This document shows positions 8,871 through 17,192 of a DNA stretch of 64,000 nucleotides, in pieces (positions within the stretch are counted from its first letter, which is position 1; every line of letters starts with the position of its first letter). Origin of the DNA: 20CM-2-55-15 sp964633285 (GTDB taxonomy: Bacteria > Acidobacteriota > Terriglobia > 20CM-2-55-15); assembly GCA_964633285.1 (NCBI GenBank), contig CAZWGA010000003.1, positions 1-64,000 on the forward strand, in the 5' to 3' direction. The translations under genes and the position numbers were made by a program. The notes beneath the pieces were generated by a model, which was not told the origin of the DNA, ran no database searches, and saw only the letters and a program-made list of their open reading frames with translations.

Positions 8871-9666
8871 CGTCGTCCTCATCTTCTGCTTCGGGAGGGA
8901 GATCCCTTAGCACCTGGCGCGCATCTTTCCTGTTTTCGACGGCGTAGTCGCGGCGAATGCGGCCATCTTGAAACTTGATAATACGGCCCGCGTATTGAGC
9001 GATATCGGGTTCGTGGGTCACCAGAATAATGGTCAGACTTCGTTCTTTATTCAGACGTTGAAAAATCTCCATCACTTCAACGGAGGTTCTCGTGTCCAGA
9101 GCACCAGTGGGTTCATCCGCGAGAATGAGCGATGGATTATTCACAAGCGCCCGCGCAAGCGCGACACGCTGCTGTTGCCCGCCGGACAACTGGTTCGGCA
9201 TATTGCGTTCACGATCCGCAAGCCCGACTTCCGCAAGCGCCGCACGCGCGCGCCGTGTTCGTTCTGCGGCGCCAACTCCGGCATAGATCAACGGCAATTC
9301 AACGTTTTCCAGCGCGGATGTTCGTGGAACCAGATTGAAGCTTTGAAAAACGAATCCGATGTTCTTGTTCCGGATGTCCGCAAGACCCGGCCGATCCACT
9401 TTTGAAACGTCGGCTCCCTCCAGGAGGTAATGTCCTTTTGTGGGATGGTCGAGACAACCGATGATATTCATCATCGTCGATTTTCCGGAACCGGACGGAC
9501 CCATGATCGCCACAAACTCCCCACGATTGATCTGCAGGGAAACACCTCTAAGCGCATGCACCTCAATGTCGCCCATGTGATAGGTCTTGTGAATTCGATC
9601 GAGCCGAATGACGGCATCGGAACCGGATTTCACCGCGATCTGTTCGATGTTGGTTGTTTCGATCAT
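8842..9666 (-). CDS. MacB/LolD-type ABC transporter ATP-binding protein
   Basis: Cytoplasmic ATPase powering the efflux complex. Starting at MIETTNIEQ (9666), 274 residues carry Walker A GPSGSGKST, a Q-loop in VFQSFNLVPR, signature LSGGQQQR, Walker B ILADEPTGALD and the switch His in VTHEPD. An acidic C-terminal tail (EDEDDDEDE) is unusual for the family. An in-frame ATG at 9717 would lengthen it by 17 residues but lies inside the adaptor gene. 9666 lies 4 bases past the adaptor stop, so coupling is likely. Confidence 0.93.
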   Translation of the reverse strand: MIETTNIEQIAVKSGSDAVIRLDRIHKTYHMGDIEVHALRGVSLQINRGEFVAIMGPSGSGKSTMMNIIGCLDHPTKGHYLLEGADVSKVDRPGLADIRNKNIGFVFQSFNLVPRTSALENVELPLIYAGVGAAERTRRARAALAEVGLADRERNMPNQLSGGQQQRVALARALVNNPSLILADEPTGALDTRTSVEVMEIFQRLNKERSLTIILVTHEPDIAQYAGRIIKFQDGRIRRDYAVENRKDARQVLRDLPPEAEDEDDDEDEPVSHS

Positions 9667-9670
9667 AGAA

Positions 9671-11215
9671 CTATCTGCCGCGGCCGCCTCCACCCGGTCC
9701 ACCACGACCCAAACCACCGAGGAACGGCGGCGCTGTGTTGCCGGATGGCGTATTGGCAGCCTGCGTACTGTCGCCGATAATCACGACATCACCCTGCTTC
9801 AGTTCTCCGGAAACAACTTCAGTTGCAGAACCGTCGGTAATTCCGAGAAGCACACGCCGCGCTTCCGGTTTCTGCTGCGCGTTCAGGACGAAAACCATGC
9901 CCGGACGCTGAACGTTTCTCTTGGGTGGCACCATCTTGATCTTGTCTGCCGGATTCCATTTTTGACCGGGCGCAAGCTGGGATGGCGCCGGCTCCGAGTC
10001 AGCACCGCGCCCGGACTGCCGCGCAGACCCTGCGGTTTTGGCAATAGGGGCAGCAGCGGAATCCTGCTGCGGCGCAAATCCGGAGCCCCGCTCACCGCGT
10101 TGGCCGCGCTGTTCGCGCTGCGTTCCCGGCGGCGTATACCGCAGGGCGGCATTCGCGACCTTCAGCACACTGTCTCTCTGATCCACCGTGATGATGATAT
10201 TGGCAGTCATACCCGGCTTCAATTTGAGATCGGGATTCTCAATTCCAATAATCACGCTGTAGGTCACCACATTCTGAACGGTTTGAGGATTCAATCGTAT
10301 TTCCGAGATCCGTCCTCTAAAAGACTCATTGGGATAAGCATCCACAGAAAACCTTACGTCCGCCTGATCGGAAATGTTCCCGATGTCTGCTTCATCAACG
10401 TTGGCATTGACCTGCATTCGAGTGAGATCGTTGGCAATCGTAAACAAGGTCGGTGATTGCAGACTCGCCGCTATCGTCTGGCCCACATCAATGTTTCGTG
10501 AGATCACGACTCCATCGACGGGTGAATAGATATTGCAGTATTCGAGATTGAGTTTCGCGCGATTGAGATCCGCCTCCGACTGCTGGAGTTGCGCCTTCGC
10601 CTGTTGAAGCCCGGCCGCCGCTGCTCGATTCTGCGCTTCGGCCTGAGCGACCGCCGCCTGAGCCTGCTCATACTTGGCGCGAGCCGAATCGGCATTGGCC
10701 TTGGCGTTGTCGTAATCATTCTTTGAAACAACTCCACTCCTGTTGAGCTCGAGCGAGCGTTCAAACAATGTTGCGGTGTTGTCTCGAGCCACGCGCGCGG
10801 CCTCCAGATTCGCCTTCGAGCTCGCCAGGTTCGCCGCCTGGGTCTTCGTTTCTGCGTCCGCGCTTTGTACCCGCGCCTGGGAAGCGGCCACAGTGGCCTG
10901 AGCATTCTCGACCTGAGCCTGGAAATTGCGTTGATCCAGTTTTGCGAGAAGCTGGCCGTGCTTCACCATCGAGTTGTAGTCCGCATAAAGTTCTTCAACC
11001 TGGCCGGAAACCTGGCTGCCCACCTGGACCGTAACCACCGTTTGAACCACGCCTGTGGCGTTGACGGTGTTCTTCAGAGGGCCCACATCCACTGCGGCCG
11101 TAAAGAATTCTCCCGTAGCTGCCTTCTGCTTCCGGACTGCAAATAGAAGAATTGCCGCAAGAATCAGAACGGTAAACGCGATGATCGCTTTTCGTTTCAT
11201 TATTAGTTGTCTCAT
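9671..11215 (-). CDS. MacA/HlyD-type periplasmic adaptor (membrane fusion protein)
   Basis: Links the inner-membrane ABC exporter to the TolC-like channel. An N-terminal membrane anchor (residues about 8-27) is followed by a biotinyl-lipoyl hairloop half (VNATGVVQTVVTVQVGSQVSG), a long Ala/Gln-rich coiled-coil hairpin (about 90-230), the second lipoyl half (IYSPVDGVVISRN) and a beta-barrel domain. The C-terminal 130 residues contain a Gln/Arg/Gly-rich insert and finish with GGPGGGGRGR, an unusual low-complexity tail. 514 residues versus about 370-400 for MacA. The start may be 11215 or the ATG at 11200. It lies 33 bases after the tetR stop. Confidence 0.92.
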   Translation of the reverse strand: MRQLIMKRKAIIAFTVLILAAILLFAVRKQKAATGEFFTAAVDVGPLKNTVNATGVVQTVVTVQVGSQVSGQVEELYADYNSMVKHGQLLAKLDQRNFQAQVENAQATVAASQARVQSADAETKTQAANLASSKANLEAARVARDNTATLFERSLELNRSGVVSKNDYDNAKANADSARAKYEQAQAAVAQAEAQNRAAAAGLQQAKAQLQQSEADLNRAKLNLEYCNIYSPVDGVVISRNIDVGQTIAASLQSPTLFTIANDLTRMQVNANVDEADIGNISDQADVRFSVDAYPNESFRGRISEIRLNPQTVQNVVTYSVIIGIENPDLKLKPGMTANIIITVDQRDSVLKVANAALRYTPPGTQREQRGQRGERGSGFAPQQDSAAAPIAKTAGSARQSGRGADSEPAPSQLAPGQKWNPADKIKMVPPKRNVQRPGMVFVLNAQQKPEARRVLLGITDGSATEVVSGELKQGDVVIIGDSTQAANTPSGNTAPPFLGGLGRGGPGGGGRGR

Positions 11216-11248
11216 ATACTTGGGAATACGATTCAGAAGCCTTCGTAA

Positions 11249-11836
11249 TTACTTCCGAATCCCTGCCAGAAAAATCGATACAAAAGTGTTTACGACTTCA
11301 TCCCGGCTGTAGTGTTGTGTTTTCTTCAAACCGAAAATCTCCTGCCACAAAATAAAACTGGCAAACATCCCGAATAAGGCGCGGGCCGCCAGTTGTGGAT
11401 CCACCTCACGAAACGCACCTTCCTTGATTCGACGCTCGATATAGGAAGCAACCGGATTGCGCCCGGTCATGCTCGAGACAAACATGTCGGAAAGTTGATG
11501 GCCTTCAAGAGCGCTGAATAACAGCAGCCGCATGAATGTTGTGTCGGTCTCGTGTCTGGACAGAAAGGTCTTCCCCAACGTTTCAAAAAAAGTTTGATCG
11601 TCGCTGGTCTCGCCCAGCCGCTTCACTTCCTCCAAATGAGCGTCGCGATTCTGTCCCGCCTTATGCTCGAGAATCGCGCTATAGAGCTCTTCCTTTGTCT
11701 TGAAATGACGGAAGATAATGGCTTCATTGATTTCAGCATGAGTCGCGAGATCGCGGGTGGTGGTTCCCCTAAATCCTTTCTTAGCAAACAACTCCATTGC
11801 CGCCATCAAAATGTCGTGCCGACGATCATGTTTCAT
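11249..11836 (-). CDS. TetR/AcrR-family transcriptional regulator
   Basis: 195-residue repressor-type protein. The N-terminal helix-turn-helix (residues about 8-50: ILMAAMELFAKKGFRGTTTRDLATHAEINEAIIFRHF) is classic TetR; the C-terminal ligand domain is divergent. It is the first gene of the five-gene efflux operon. A perfect 18-bp palindrome abuts its start codon, which suggests it represses its own operon and is released by the exported compound. The inducer is unknown. Confidence 0.93.
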   Translation of the reverse strand: MKHDRRHDILMAAMELFAKKGFRGTTTRDLATHAEINEAIIFRHFKTKEELYSAILEHKAGQNRDAHLEEVKRLGETSDDQTFFETLGKTFLSRHETDTTFMRLLLFSALEGHQLSDMFVSSMTGRNPVASYIERRIKEGAFREVDPQLAARALFGMFASFILWQEIFGLKKTQHYSRDEVVNTFVSIFLAGIRK

Positions 11837-11853
11837 AAGTAAGTACTTACTTA
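11836..11853. promoter_or_regulatory. Probable TetR operator
   Basis: TAAGTAAGTACTTACTTA is a perfect 18-bp palindrome whose first base is shared with the tetR start codon. Palindromes of this size are typical TetR-family operators. The position would block transcription of the whole efflux operon. Binding by the adjacent regulator is inferred. Confidence 0.72.
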
Positions 11854-11878
11854 CAGTAAAAACAGGTCGGAATTCAAC

Positions 11879-12283
11879 TTAAAAAATGGCGGATGGGTTG
11901 GAGATTGGCGGGTGATAAATAAGCTGGATCAGCAGCCCGTCCGGATCATGAAAATAGAATGAACGTGCTCCGTCGCGATGGGTTTTGGGTTCTTGGGCGA
12001 GTTTCACTCCCTTCTGTCGAAGGCGTTCGGCCCAAACGTCAACATCCTGGGGCTGGCGTACAAGAAGACCGATGTGATGGACCGTTTGAACAGGACCGGG
12101 CTCGGTCCCTGCCGGCAGCCTGTGTAAAGCAATGTTGTCGCTACCGGACGTCAGGTAAGCGTTGTCGGGGTCGGGCATCCACTCCAACCGCATCCCCAGA
12201 ACGGCGGTGTAGAAATCGAGGGATTTGGTAACATCGCGGACATTCAAAGCGACGTGACGGATGCCCAACATTACCGGGTCCAT
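11879..12283 (-). CDS. VOC-superfamily (glyoxalase/dioxygenase-like) protein
   Basis: 134-residue metalloenzyme-fold protein with two beta-alpha-beta-beta-beta modules. Module one begins IRHVALNVRDVTKSLDFYTAVLG with the first metal-ligand His. Module two begins VHHIGLLV and ends DPDGLLIQLIYH, where a metal-binding Glu is usually found but Gln/Leu occur here, so metal binding may be altered. The start could be 12283 or the ATG at 12271 (MLGIRHV). Substrate unknown. It is divergent from the AlkZ-like gene, whose -35 box touches its start codon. Confidence 0.82.
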   Translation of the reverse strand: MDPVMLGIRHVALNVRDVTKSLDFYTAVLGMRLEWMPDPDNAYLTSGSDNIALHRLPAGTEPGPVQTVHHIGLLVRQPQDVDVWAERLRQKGVKLAQEPKTHRDGARSFYFHDPDGLLIQLIYHPPISNPSAIF

Positions 12284-12311
12284 TGACTAAACTCCGCGCC
12301 AAAACTACAAT
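12283..12311 (+). promoter_or_regulatory. Sigma-70-type promoter for the AlkZ-like gene
   Basis: TTGACT (12283-12288), a 17-base spacer and TACAAT (12306-12311) give a near-consensus promoter about 85 bases before the downstream start. The leader contains half of an 8-bp inverted repeat, CTAAACTC (12287-12294) with GAGTTTAG (12334-12341), that could be a regulator site. Confidence 0.65.
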
Positions 12312-12395
12312 GATTAAGCTCGTGTCCGGAGGCGAGTTTAGCACATTAATGGGGAGCGCCCTGGACCTGGATCACCGTTGAAATGTTAATTTTGT

Positions 12396-13673
12396 ATGAC
12401 CAGTCCTAAGGTCAAAAAGCCCGTTCCCCTGGAGCGAATCAATTCTTGGCGGATGAACCGCCAATTCCTGGACCGGGCTTCTTCCTCAAAAAACCTGTTG
12501 GAAGTGATTAAATCCATCGGATGGATTTATTCGCCGGGCTGTTCCACGCCTTATCTCACATTGTGGGCGAGGACAAATTCCTTTAAAACCGATGATCTAA
12601 ACCGCCTTGTCTTTGACGATCGCAAGCTGATTCAGTTGGAAACGCTCCGCGGTTGCTCCATGTTGGTTCCCCGTGACCAGGCGACGCTCGCATTACGAAT
12701 TCGGACTAGAACTTTTACGGAGTTGAGTAAACAGGCCCGACAGCAAATGCCTGTGAGCGATGCCGAAATGGAGAAGCTGAAAACGGCAATCCTGAAGGCA
12801 TTGCATCCCAGTGCCAAAACTCCGGAGCAACTGCTTCATCTTGTGCCTTCCAATCTTGTCCGCGACTTTGGCGTGGATCTGAAGCGAATCGGGTTGACCA
12901 ACAGTCTTTCCCTGGCGGTCAATTTGTTGAAGGAAGAAGGAAAGCTTCTCAAACAACAGGCCCGAAAACGCCTCGACACAACAGAGTATTCGCTCGTTCT
13001 CACGTCGAGTGTTGTCCCTGAAGCTGATCCGTTGAACTTGCGGATGGAAGAAGCCTGCGCCCAACTGGCAACTCAGTATTTCAGAGCCGAGGCCCCCGCC
13101 CGCGTTAAGGATTTTGCATGGTGGGCCGGCATTAACGTGACGGATGCGATTAAAGGCGCAGCGGAAGTCAAACCGAAGCTGGTCGCTATTCCTGTTGAAG
13201 GCACGAAGGACGAGTTTCTCCTCAACGAAGCGGAACTGGAAAAGTTTCTGACCTTTGAGCCTCAGGAATCGGCGATTAATTTCATTCCTTATCGCGATAC
13301 CTATTTGAAGGGACAACGCGAAGTTGTCACTCGATTCGTTCCTGCCGAACATGCGGACAAGCCTTTCTCTCGCTGGAAGGGAAAACTGATTAACGATCCT
13401 CTGGCGACGATCATCCTGAACGGCCGCGTGGTTGGAGTCTGGGAATGGAACGAGAATGACGAAGAAGTCGACATGCTGCTCTTTGACTCCAGCATTCCCA
13501 AGTCGGTGGAGAAAGCAGTCCACAAACGCGCATCGGAACTGGCAAGTTTCATTCGAACGAATCTGGGCGAAGTGCGTTTGCAGGGACTCGATTATGGTCC
13601 GCACCAAATGACAGGAATCCACGATTTGAAAGTATTCTGGGGCAAGGGAGCTCACGTGGATGTCCGAGTCTGA
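12396..13673 (+). CDS. Winged-helix protein of the AlkZ/YcaQ (HTH_42) DNA-glycosylase-like family
   Basis: 425-residue protein with the tandem winged-helix architecture of HTH_42 proteins, whose active members (AlkZ, YcaQ) unhook DNA crosslinks or remove bulky lesions. Recognisable are the N-terminal LERINSWRMNRQFL helix, the conserved ETLRGCSMLVPRDQ segment, and the C-terminal block IILNGRVVGVWEW. Where active members carry the QxQ-type catalytic motif, this protein reads GWIYSPGCSTPYLTLWAR, so the catalytic glutamines appear to be missing. It may be a non-glycosylase DNA-binding relative. No good Shine-Dalgarno precedes the ATG. The next gene overlaps its 3' end by 14 bases. Confidence 0.75.
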   Translation: MTSPKVKKPVPLERINSWRMNRQFLDRASSSKNLLEVIKSIGWIYSPGCSTPYLTLWARTNSFKTDDLNRLVFDDRKLIQLETLRGCSMLVPRDQATLALRIRTRTFTELSKQARQQMPVSDAEMEKLKTAILKALHPSAKTPEQLLHLVPSNLVRDFGVDLKRIGLTNSLSLAVNLLKEEGKLLKQQARKRLDTTEYSLVLTSSVVPEADPLNLRMEEACAQLATQYFRAEAPARVKDFAWWAGINVTDAIKGAAEVKPKLVAIPVEGTKDEFLLNEAELEKFLTFEPQESAINFIPYRDTYLKGQREVVTRFVPAEHADKPFSRWKGKLINDPLATIILNGRVVGVWEWNENDEEVDMLLFDSSIPKSVEKAVHKRASELASFIRTNLGEVRLQGLDYGPHQMTGIHDLKVFWGKGAHVDVRV

Positions 13674-13938
13674 AATAAGCCCCGCCGAAGCCAACTTCTG
13701 GTGGCGCAGGAACGATCCCGCCGGTGCCCTGCTCAACAAGCTGATGCTTCTTTTTGTCGTCGTTCCGATTGGATTGGTTTTGAAAGAATTCTACGCGTTG
13801 AGCTTCGTAATCTTTGCTTTCATGGTTCCCTATGGATTCTTCGTTCGATATCTCTCCGTGCGCGCAGTCCGGCGTTATCTGGAAAGTCACCCTGAAGAAG
13901 TTGTGGAGTTCAAGGAAGCCGGCATCATCCTGCATTGA
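13660..13938 (+). CDS. Small two-helix membrane protein, function unknown
   Basis: 92 residues. A polar N-terminus (MSESEISPAEANFWWRRN) is followed by two hydrophobic helices (about 25-42 and 47-62) and a charged cytoplasmic-type tail (RAVRRYLESHPEEVVEF). The ATG lies inside the preceding gene with a 14-base overlap and a GGAGCTCACG Shine-Dalgarno, consistent with coupling. No family recognised. Confidence 0.7.
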   Translation: MSESEISPAEANFWWRRNDPAGALLNKLMLLFVVVPIGLVLKEFYALSFVIFAFMVPYGFFVRYLSVRAVRRYLESHPEEVVEFKEAGIILH

Positions 13939-13978
13939 AAAATGGATTTTGTCCGTTTGTGTGGGCTATAAACCTTCC

Positions 13979-15829
13979 ATGGAAAAGAAACATTATCCCG
14001 TTGCACTGGTTGTTGGAGTTCTGGCGCTCATCTTCAGTGTTTATCTGAATTCGTTGATCGCCGTTCCCGCGGGCAAGACGGCCGGAGCCGCCGTTTCCGA
14101 CCTTTCGGCTAAACGTTTCCTCGATCACGTGAAGTTTCTTGCGAGTGACGCGATGAAAGGGCGTGGCGATGGTTCGCCGGAACTGGATAAGGCCGCAGAC
14201 TATATCGCATCGCAATTTCGACTCCTGGGATTGCGGCCGATGGGCGACGGGAACAGTTATTTTCAGAAATTCGAATTGATCACCGGAGCCGGCATCGGTT
14301 CTCACAATGAACTTCGTTTGAATAATGTTGAAGCCCGTATCAATGAAGATTTCGTACCCATAACCTTCTCCGACAGCAAATCGGTTGAGGGAGGCGTTGT
14401 CTTTGCGGGTTACGGAATTACAGCGCCCGAGCTGCATTACGACGATTATCAGGGCATCAATGCGACGGGAAGGATTGTTGTGGTCTTTCGGCACGAGCCA
14501 CAGGAGATGGATCCGAAAAGTCCATTCGACGGCACGAATTTCACGAGTCATGCCTCATTCATCAACAAGGCGATCAACGCGAAGCAGCATGGGGCGCAGG
14601 GAATCGTCTTCATAACGGATTTCAATCACACTGAAGAAGAAGTTGGAAAGGCAACGCGAAGCGAGGAGCCCGATGATCTCACGATTCCAGCCATGCATGC
14701 CCGGCGTGAAAACATTTTGAAAATTTTCGCGGCCGAAAAAAAAGACCTCTCGGACCTTCAGAAGAAGATCGACGCGGATTTGAAACCGCAGTCATTCGCA
14801 TTGATGTCGGCCAATATCCGGCTGGTTACGGATATCGTTCGCACGCGAAAAACGGTCAGAAATGTTATTGGCGCTGTGGATGGCGCGGATCCGGAACTTC
14901 GAAAGGAATGGGTCATCGTCGGAGCACACTACGATCACCTGGGCCTCGGTGACCGTAGTTCGCTGGCGCCGTCTCAGATCGGACAGGTCCATCACGGTGC
15001 GGACGATAACGCGTCGGGCACTTCCGGCGTGCTGGAGCTGGCACGGCTTGCCGCCGGGAATAAACGGGAATGGAAAAGGTCCATTCTGTTCATGACATTT
15101 GCCGGTGAAGAACTCGGCTTGCTGGGCTCGGCCTATTTTACGGATCACTCCACCGTCCCGTTAAAAAACACTGTTGCGATGCTCAATATGGACATGATCG
15201 GCCGGCTCAATGGCGGCCGCCTTTTCGTGGGCGGTGTCGGCACGTCTCCAACGTTTAAGGCTTCGATTGAGGAATTGAACAAATCCGCAGGTCTGGAAGT
15301 CGACTATTCCGATTCCGGATACGGCGCAAGCGATCATATGTCGTTCAACGCCAAAAAAATTCCGGTCCTGTTTTTCTTCTCGGGACTTCACACCGACTAC
15401 CACAAGCCTTCGGACACCGCCGAAAAGATCAACGGCGATGGCGCCGTCAAGGTTCTCTCACTCGTCTACCTGATGATGAATCGAATTGCCTCGACCACCG
15501 ACCGGCTGGAATATACGGAAGTTCATGAGCCGAAGCCGACGGGCGGAGGCAGTGGAGGTGGTTACGGGCCGTATTTCGGCTCCGTGCCGGATTTTCGTGA
15601 TGATCTCAAAGGTGTGTTGTTCGCGGATGTTCAGAACAACAGCCCCGCGGCAAAAGCGGGTTTGAAACAAGGGGACCTCTTGATCGAGTTCGACGGGAAA
15701 CCGATTCAGAACCTTTACGATTTCACTTATGCGCTCCGCGCGAAAAAGCCCGGTGATGTCGTAGCCGTGGTGGTGAAACGCGGGCAACAGGACGTGAAGG
15801 TCAACGTGACTTTGGAAGCGAGGCAATAA
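13979..15829 (+). CDS. M28 zinc aminopeptidase with PA and PDZ domains, secreted
   Basis: Exported peptidase of about 616 residues. The start MEKKHYPVALVVG gives a signal/anchor segment (residues 5-22). A PA insert (about 130-280) is followed by the M28 catalytic domain with all five zinc/active-site elements: HYDH (about 318), HHGADDNASG (about 337), FAGEELG (about 376), NMDMIG (about 404) and LHTDYHKPSD (about 470). A C-terminal PDZ domain (about 530-610) carries the AGLKQGDLLIEFDGKPI carboxylate-binding region. It likely trims peptides in the periplasm or outside the cell. Three bases separate it from the TolB-like gene, so the two are probably co-transcribed. Confidence 0.92.
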   Translation: MEKKHYPVALVVGVLALIFSVYLNSLIAVPAGKTAGAAVSDLSAKRFLDHVKFLASDAMKGRGDGSPELDKAADYIASQFRLLGLRPMGDGNSYFQKFELITGAGIGSHNELRLNNVEARINEDFVPITFSDSKSVEGGVVFAGYGITAPELHYDDYQGINATGRIVVVFRHEPQEMDPKSPFDGTNFTSHASFINKAINAKQHGAQGIVFITDFNHTEEEVGKATRSEEPDDLTIPAMHARRENILKIFAAEKKDLSDLQKKIDADLKPQSFALMSANIRLVTDIVRTRKTVRNVIGAVDGADPELRKEWVIVGAHYDHLGLGDRSSLAPSQIGQVHHGADDNASGTSGVLELARLAAGNKREWKRSILFMTFAGEELGLLGSAYFTDHSTVPLKNTVAMLNMDMIGRLNGGRLFVGGVGTSPTFKASIEELNKSAGLEVDYSDSGYGASDHMSFNAKKIPVLFFFSGLHTDYHKPSDTAEKINGDGAVKVLSLVYLMMNRIASTTDRLEYTEVHEPKPTGGGSGGGYGPYFGSVPDFRDDLKGVLFADVQNNSPAAKAGLKQGDLLIEFDGKPIQNLYDFTYALRAKKPGDVVAVVVKRGQQDVKVNVTLEARQ

Positions 15830-15831
15830 GA

Positions 15832-16890
15832 ATGAAGCTTACACGCATTGGAGCGATCGCTTTGATTACTGCATCTGCCCTTGGCGGCGCCTACGTCGCG
15901 CGGCCGCAGACCGTACGTCCGCACCCAAAGGAGACTCATCTTCGCAACATCCGGCAACTGACATTTGGCGGCGAGAATGCCGAAGCCTATTTCTCATTCG
16001 ACGGCAAGCAGGTCATCTTTCAATCGACTCGCGAGCCTTACAAATGCGATCAGATTTTCACGATGAACAATGACGGCTCACACGCCAGGCTGGTGAGCAC
16101 CGGCAAAGGCCGGACGACCTGCGGATATTTCACTCCCGACGGAAAACGGGTCATTTATGCGTCCACCCATCTCGGTGGACCGGATTGTCCGCCGCCCGCG
16201 GATCGCAGCGAAGGGTATGTGTGGGCTATCTATCCTACTTACGACATCTTCTCCGCCAAGACCGATGGAACGGATTTGAAACGGCTGACAACGACCAACG
16301 GATACGATGCCGAAGGAACGATTTCGCAGGACGGGAAGAAGATTGTGTTTACGTCTGCCCGTGACGGTGATCTCGAGATCTACGACATGAATATCGATGG
16401 AACGAATCAGCGGCGCTTGACGAACGAGATCGGTTACGACGGCGGGGCGTGGCATTCACAGGACGGTCAGTGGATTGTATGGCGCGCGAGCCGGCCGAAG
16501 ACGCCGGAGGAAATCAAACGTTACAAGGATCTCTTTGCGAAGAATCTCGTGATGCCGGTTAAGCTGGAAATTATGCTCATGAGAGCCGACGGAAGCGAAA
16601 AACGGGAACTCACTCATAACGGCGCAGCGAATTTTGCGCCTTATTTCCATCCCAATGGGAGGCAGGTGATTTTCGCATCGAACGTGAACAATCCGAATCC
16701 CCGCAGTGCGAATTTCGATCTCTATCTGATTAACCGGGATGGAAGCGGCCTGCAGCAGATCACATTCGATGAAGGATTCGACGGATTCCCTATGTTCACG
16801 AACGATGGAAAACATTTGATCTGGGGCTCGAACCGCAACGGCAAGACCGAAGGCGAAACGAATGTGTTCATGGCGGATTGGGTGGAATAA
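15832..16890 (+). CDS. TolB-like WD40/PD40 beta-propeller protein, exported
   Basis: 352 residues. An N-terminal signal segment (IGAIALITASALGGAYVA) is followed by repeated PD40 motifs such as AYFSFDGKQVIFQSTRE, GYFTPDGKRVIYAST, GTISQDGKKIVFTSARDGDLEIYDMNIDGTNQRRL and APYFHPNGRQVIFASN, consistent with a six-bladed propeller. It lacks the N-terminal TolB domain, so it is a stand-alone propeller of unknown partner, possibly acting with the preceding peptidase. ATG follows that gene's stop by two bases. Confidence 0.88.
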   Translation: MKLTRIGAIALITASALGGAYVARPQTVRPHPKETHLRNIRQLTFGGENAEAYFSFDGKQVIFQSTREPYKCDQIFTMNNDGSHARLVSTGKGRTTCGYFTPDGKRVIYASTHLGGPDCPPPADRSEGYVWAIYPTYDIFSAKTDGTDLKRLTTTNGYDAEGTISQDGKKIVFTSARDGDLEIYDMNIDGTNQRRLTNEIGYDGGAWHSQDGQWIVWRASRPKTPEEIKRYKDLFAKNLVMPVKLEIMLMRADGSEKRELTHNGAANFAPYFHPNGRQVIFASNVNNPNPRSANFDLYLINRDGSGLQQITFDEGFDGFPMFTNDGKHLIWGSNRNGKTEGETNVFMADWVE

Positions 16891-16913
16891 ACAAAAACGG
16901 ATTCGAGGTTGTT

Positions 16914-17135
16914 ATGCCATTGTTTGAGTATATGTGCCGCGATTGCGGCGGAAAATTCGAAAAGATCGTCCCACGCTACGATTCCCCCGCAGAGTGCTGC
17001 CACTGTCAGAGTAAAGACGTCGAGAAGCTGCTTTCTGTCTTTGCCGTATCGGGAAGTTCAAAAGAATCCGCCGACGAAGCCGGCTGCGGACGATGCGGCG
17101 CCTCCCAGCCTGGTATGTGCGGGATGGAGAACTAG
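16914..17135 (+). CDS. FmdB-family zinc-ribbon protein
   Basis: 74-residue small protein beginning MPLFEYMCRDCGGKFE, the exact start pattern of FmdB/putative regulatory proteins. It has CxxC (CRDC) and CxxC (CCHC) ligand pairs for one zinc. The C-terminus adds CGRCG and MCGMEN cysteines. The ATG at 16914 is preferred over the longer upstream frame because the family begins MP(L/I)(F/Y)EY. Role in the cell is not known. Confidence 0.85.
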   Translation: MPLFEYMCRDCGGKFEKIVPRYDSPAECCHCQSKDVEKLLSVFAVSGSSKESADEAGCGRCGASQPGMCGMEN

Positions 17136-17192
17136 GAAACCGAAATTGTTCCGGCGGCCGCCCAGTTGACAGTTTGGTGTATATTCACAGAC

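Noticed and set aside
9608..10456. 282-codon plus-strand ORF opposite the MacA-like gene
   Set aside because: Shadow of a conserved adaptor; no domain or start signal.
12693..13739. 348-codon minus-strand ORF opposite the AlkZ-like gene
   Set aside because: Shadow of the sense gene, no Shine-Dalgarno, no domain.
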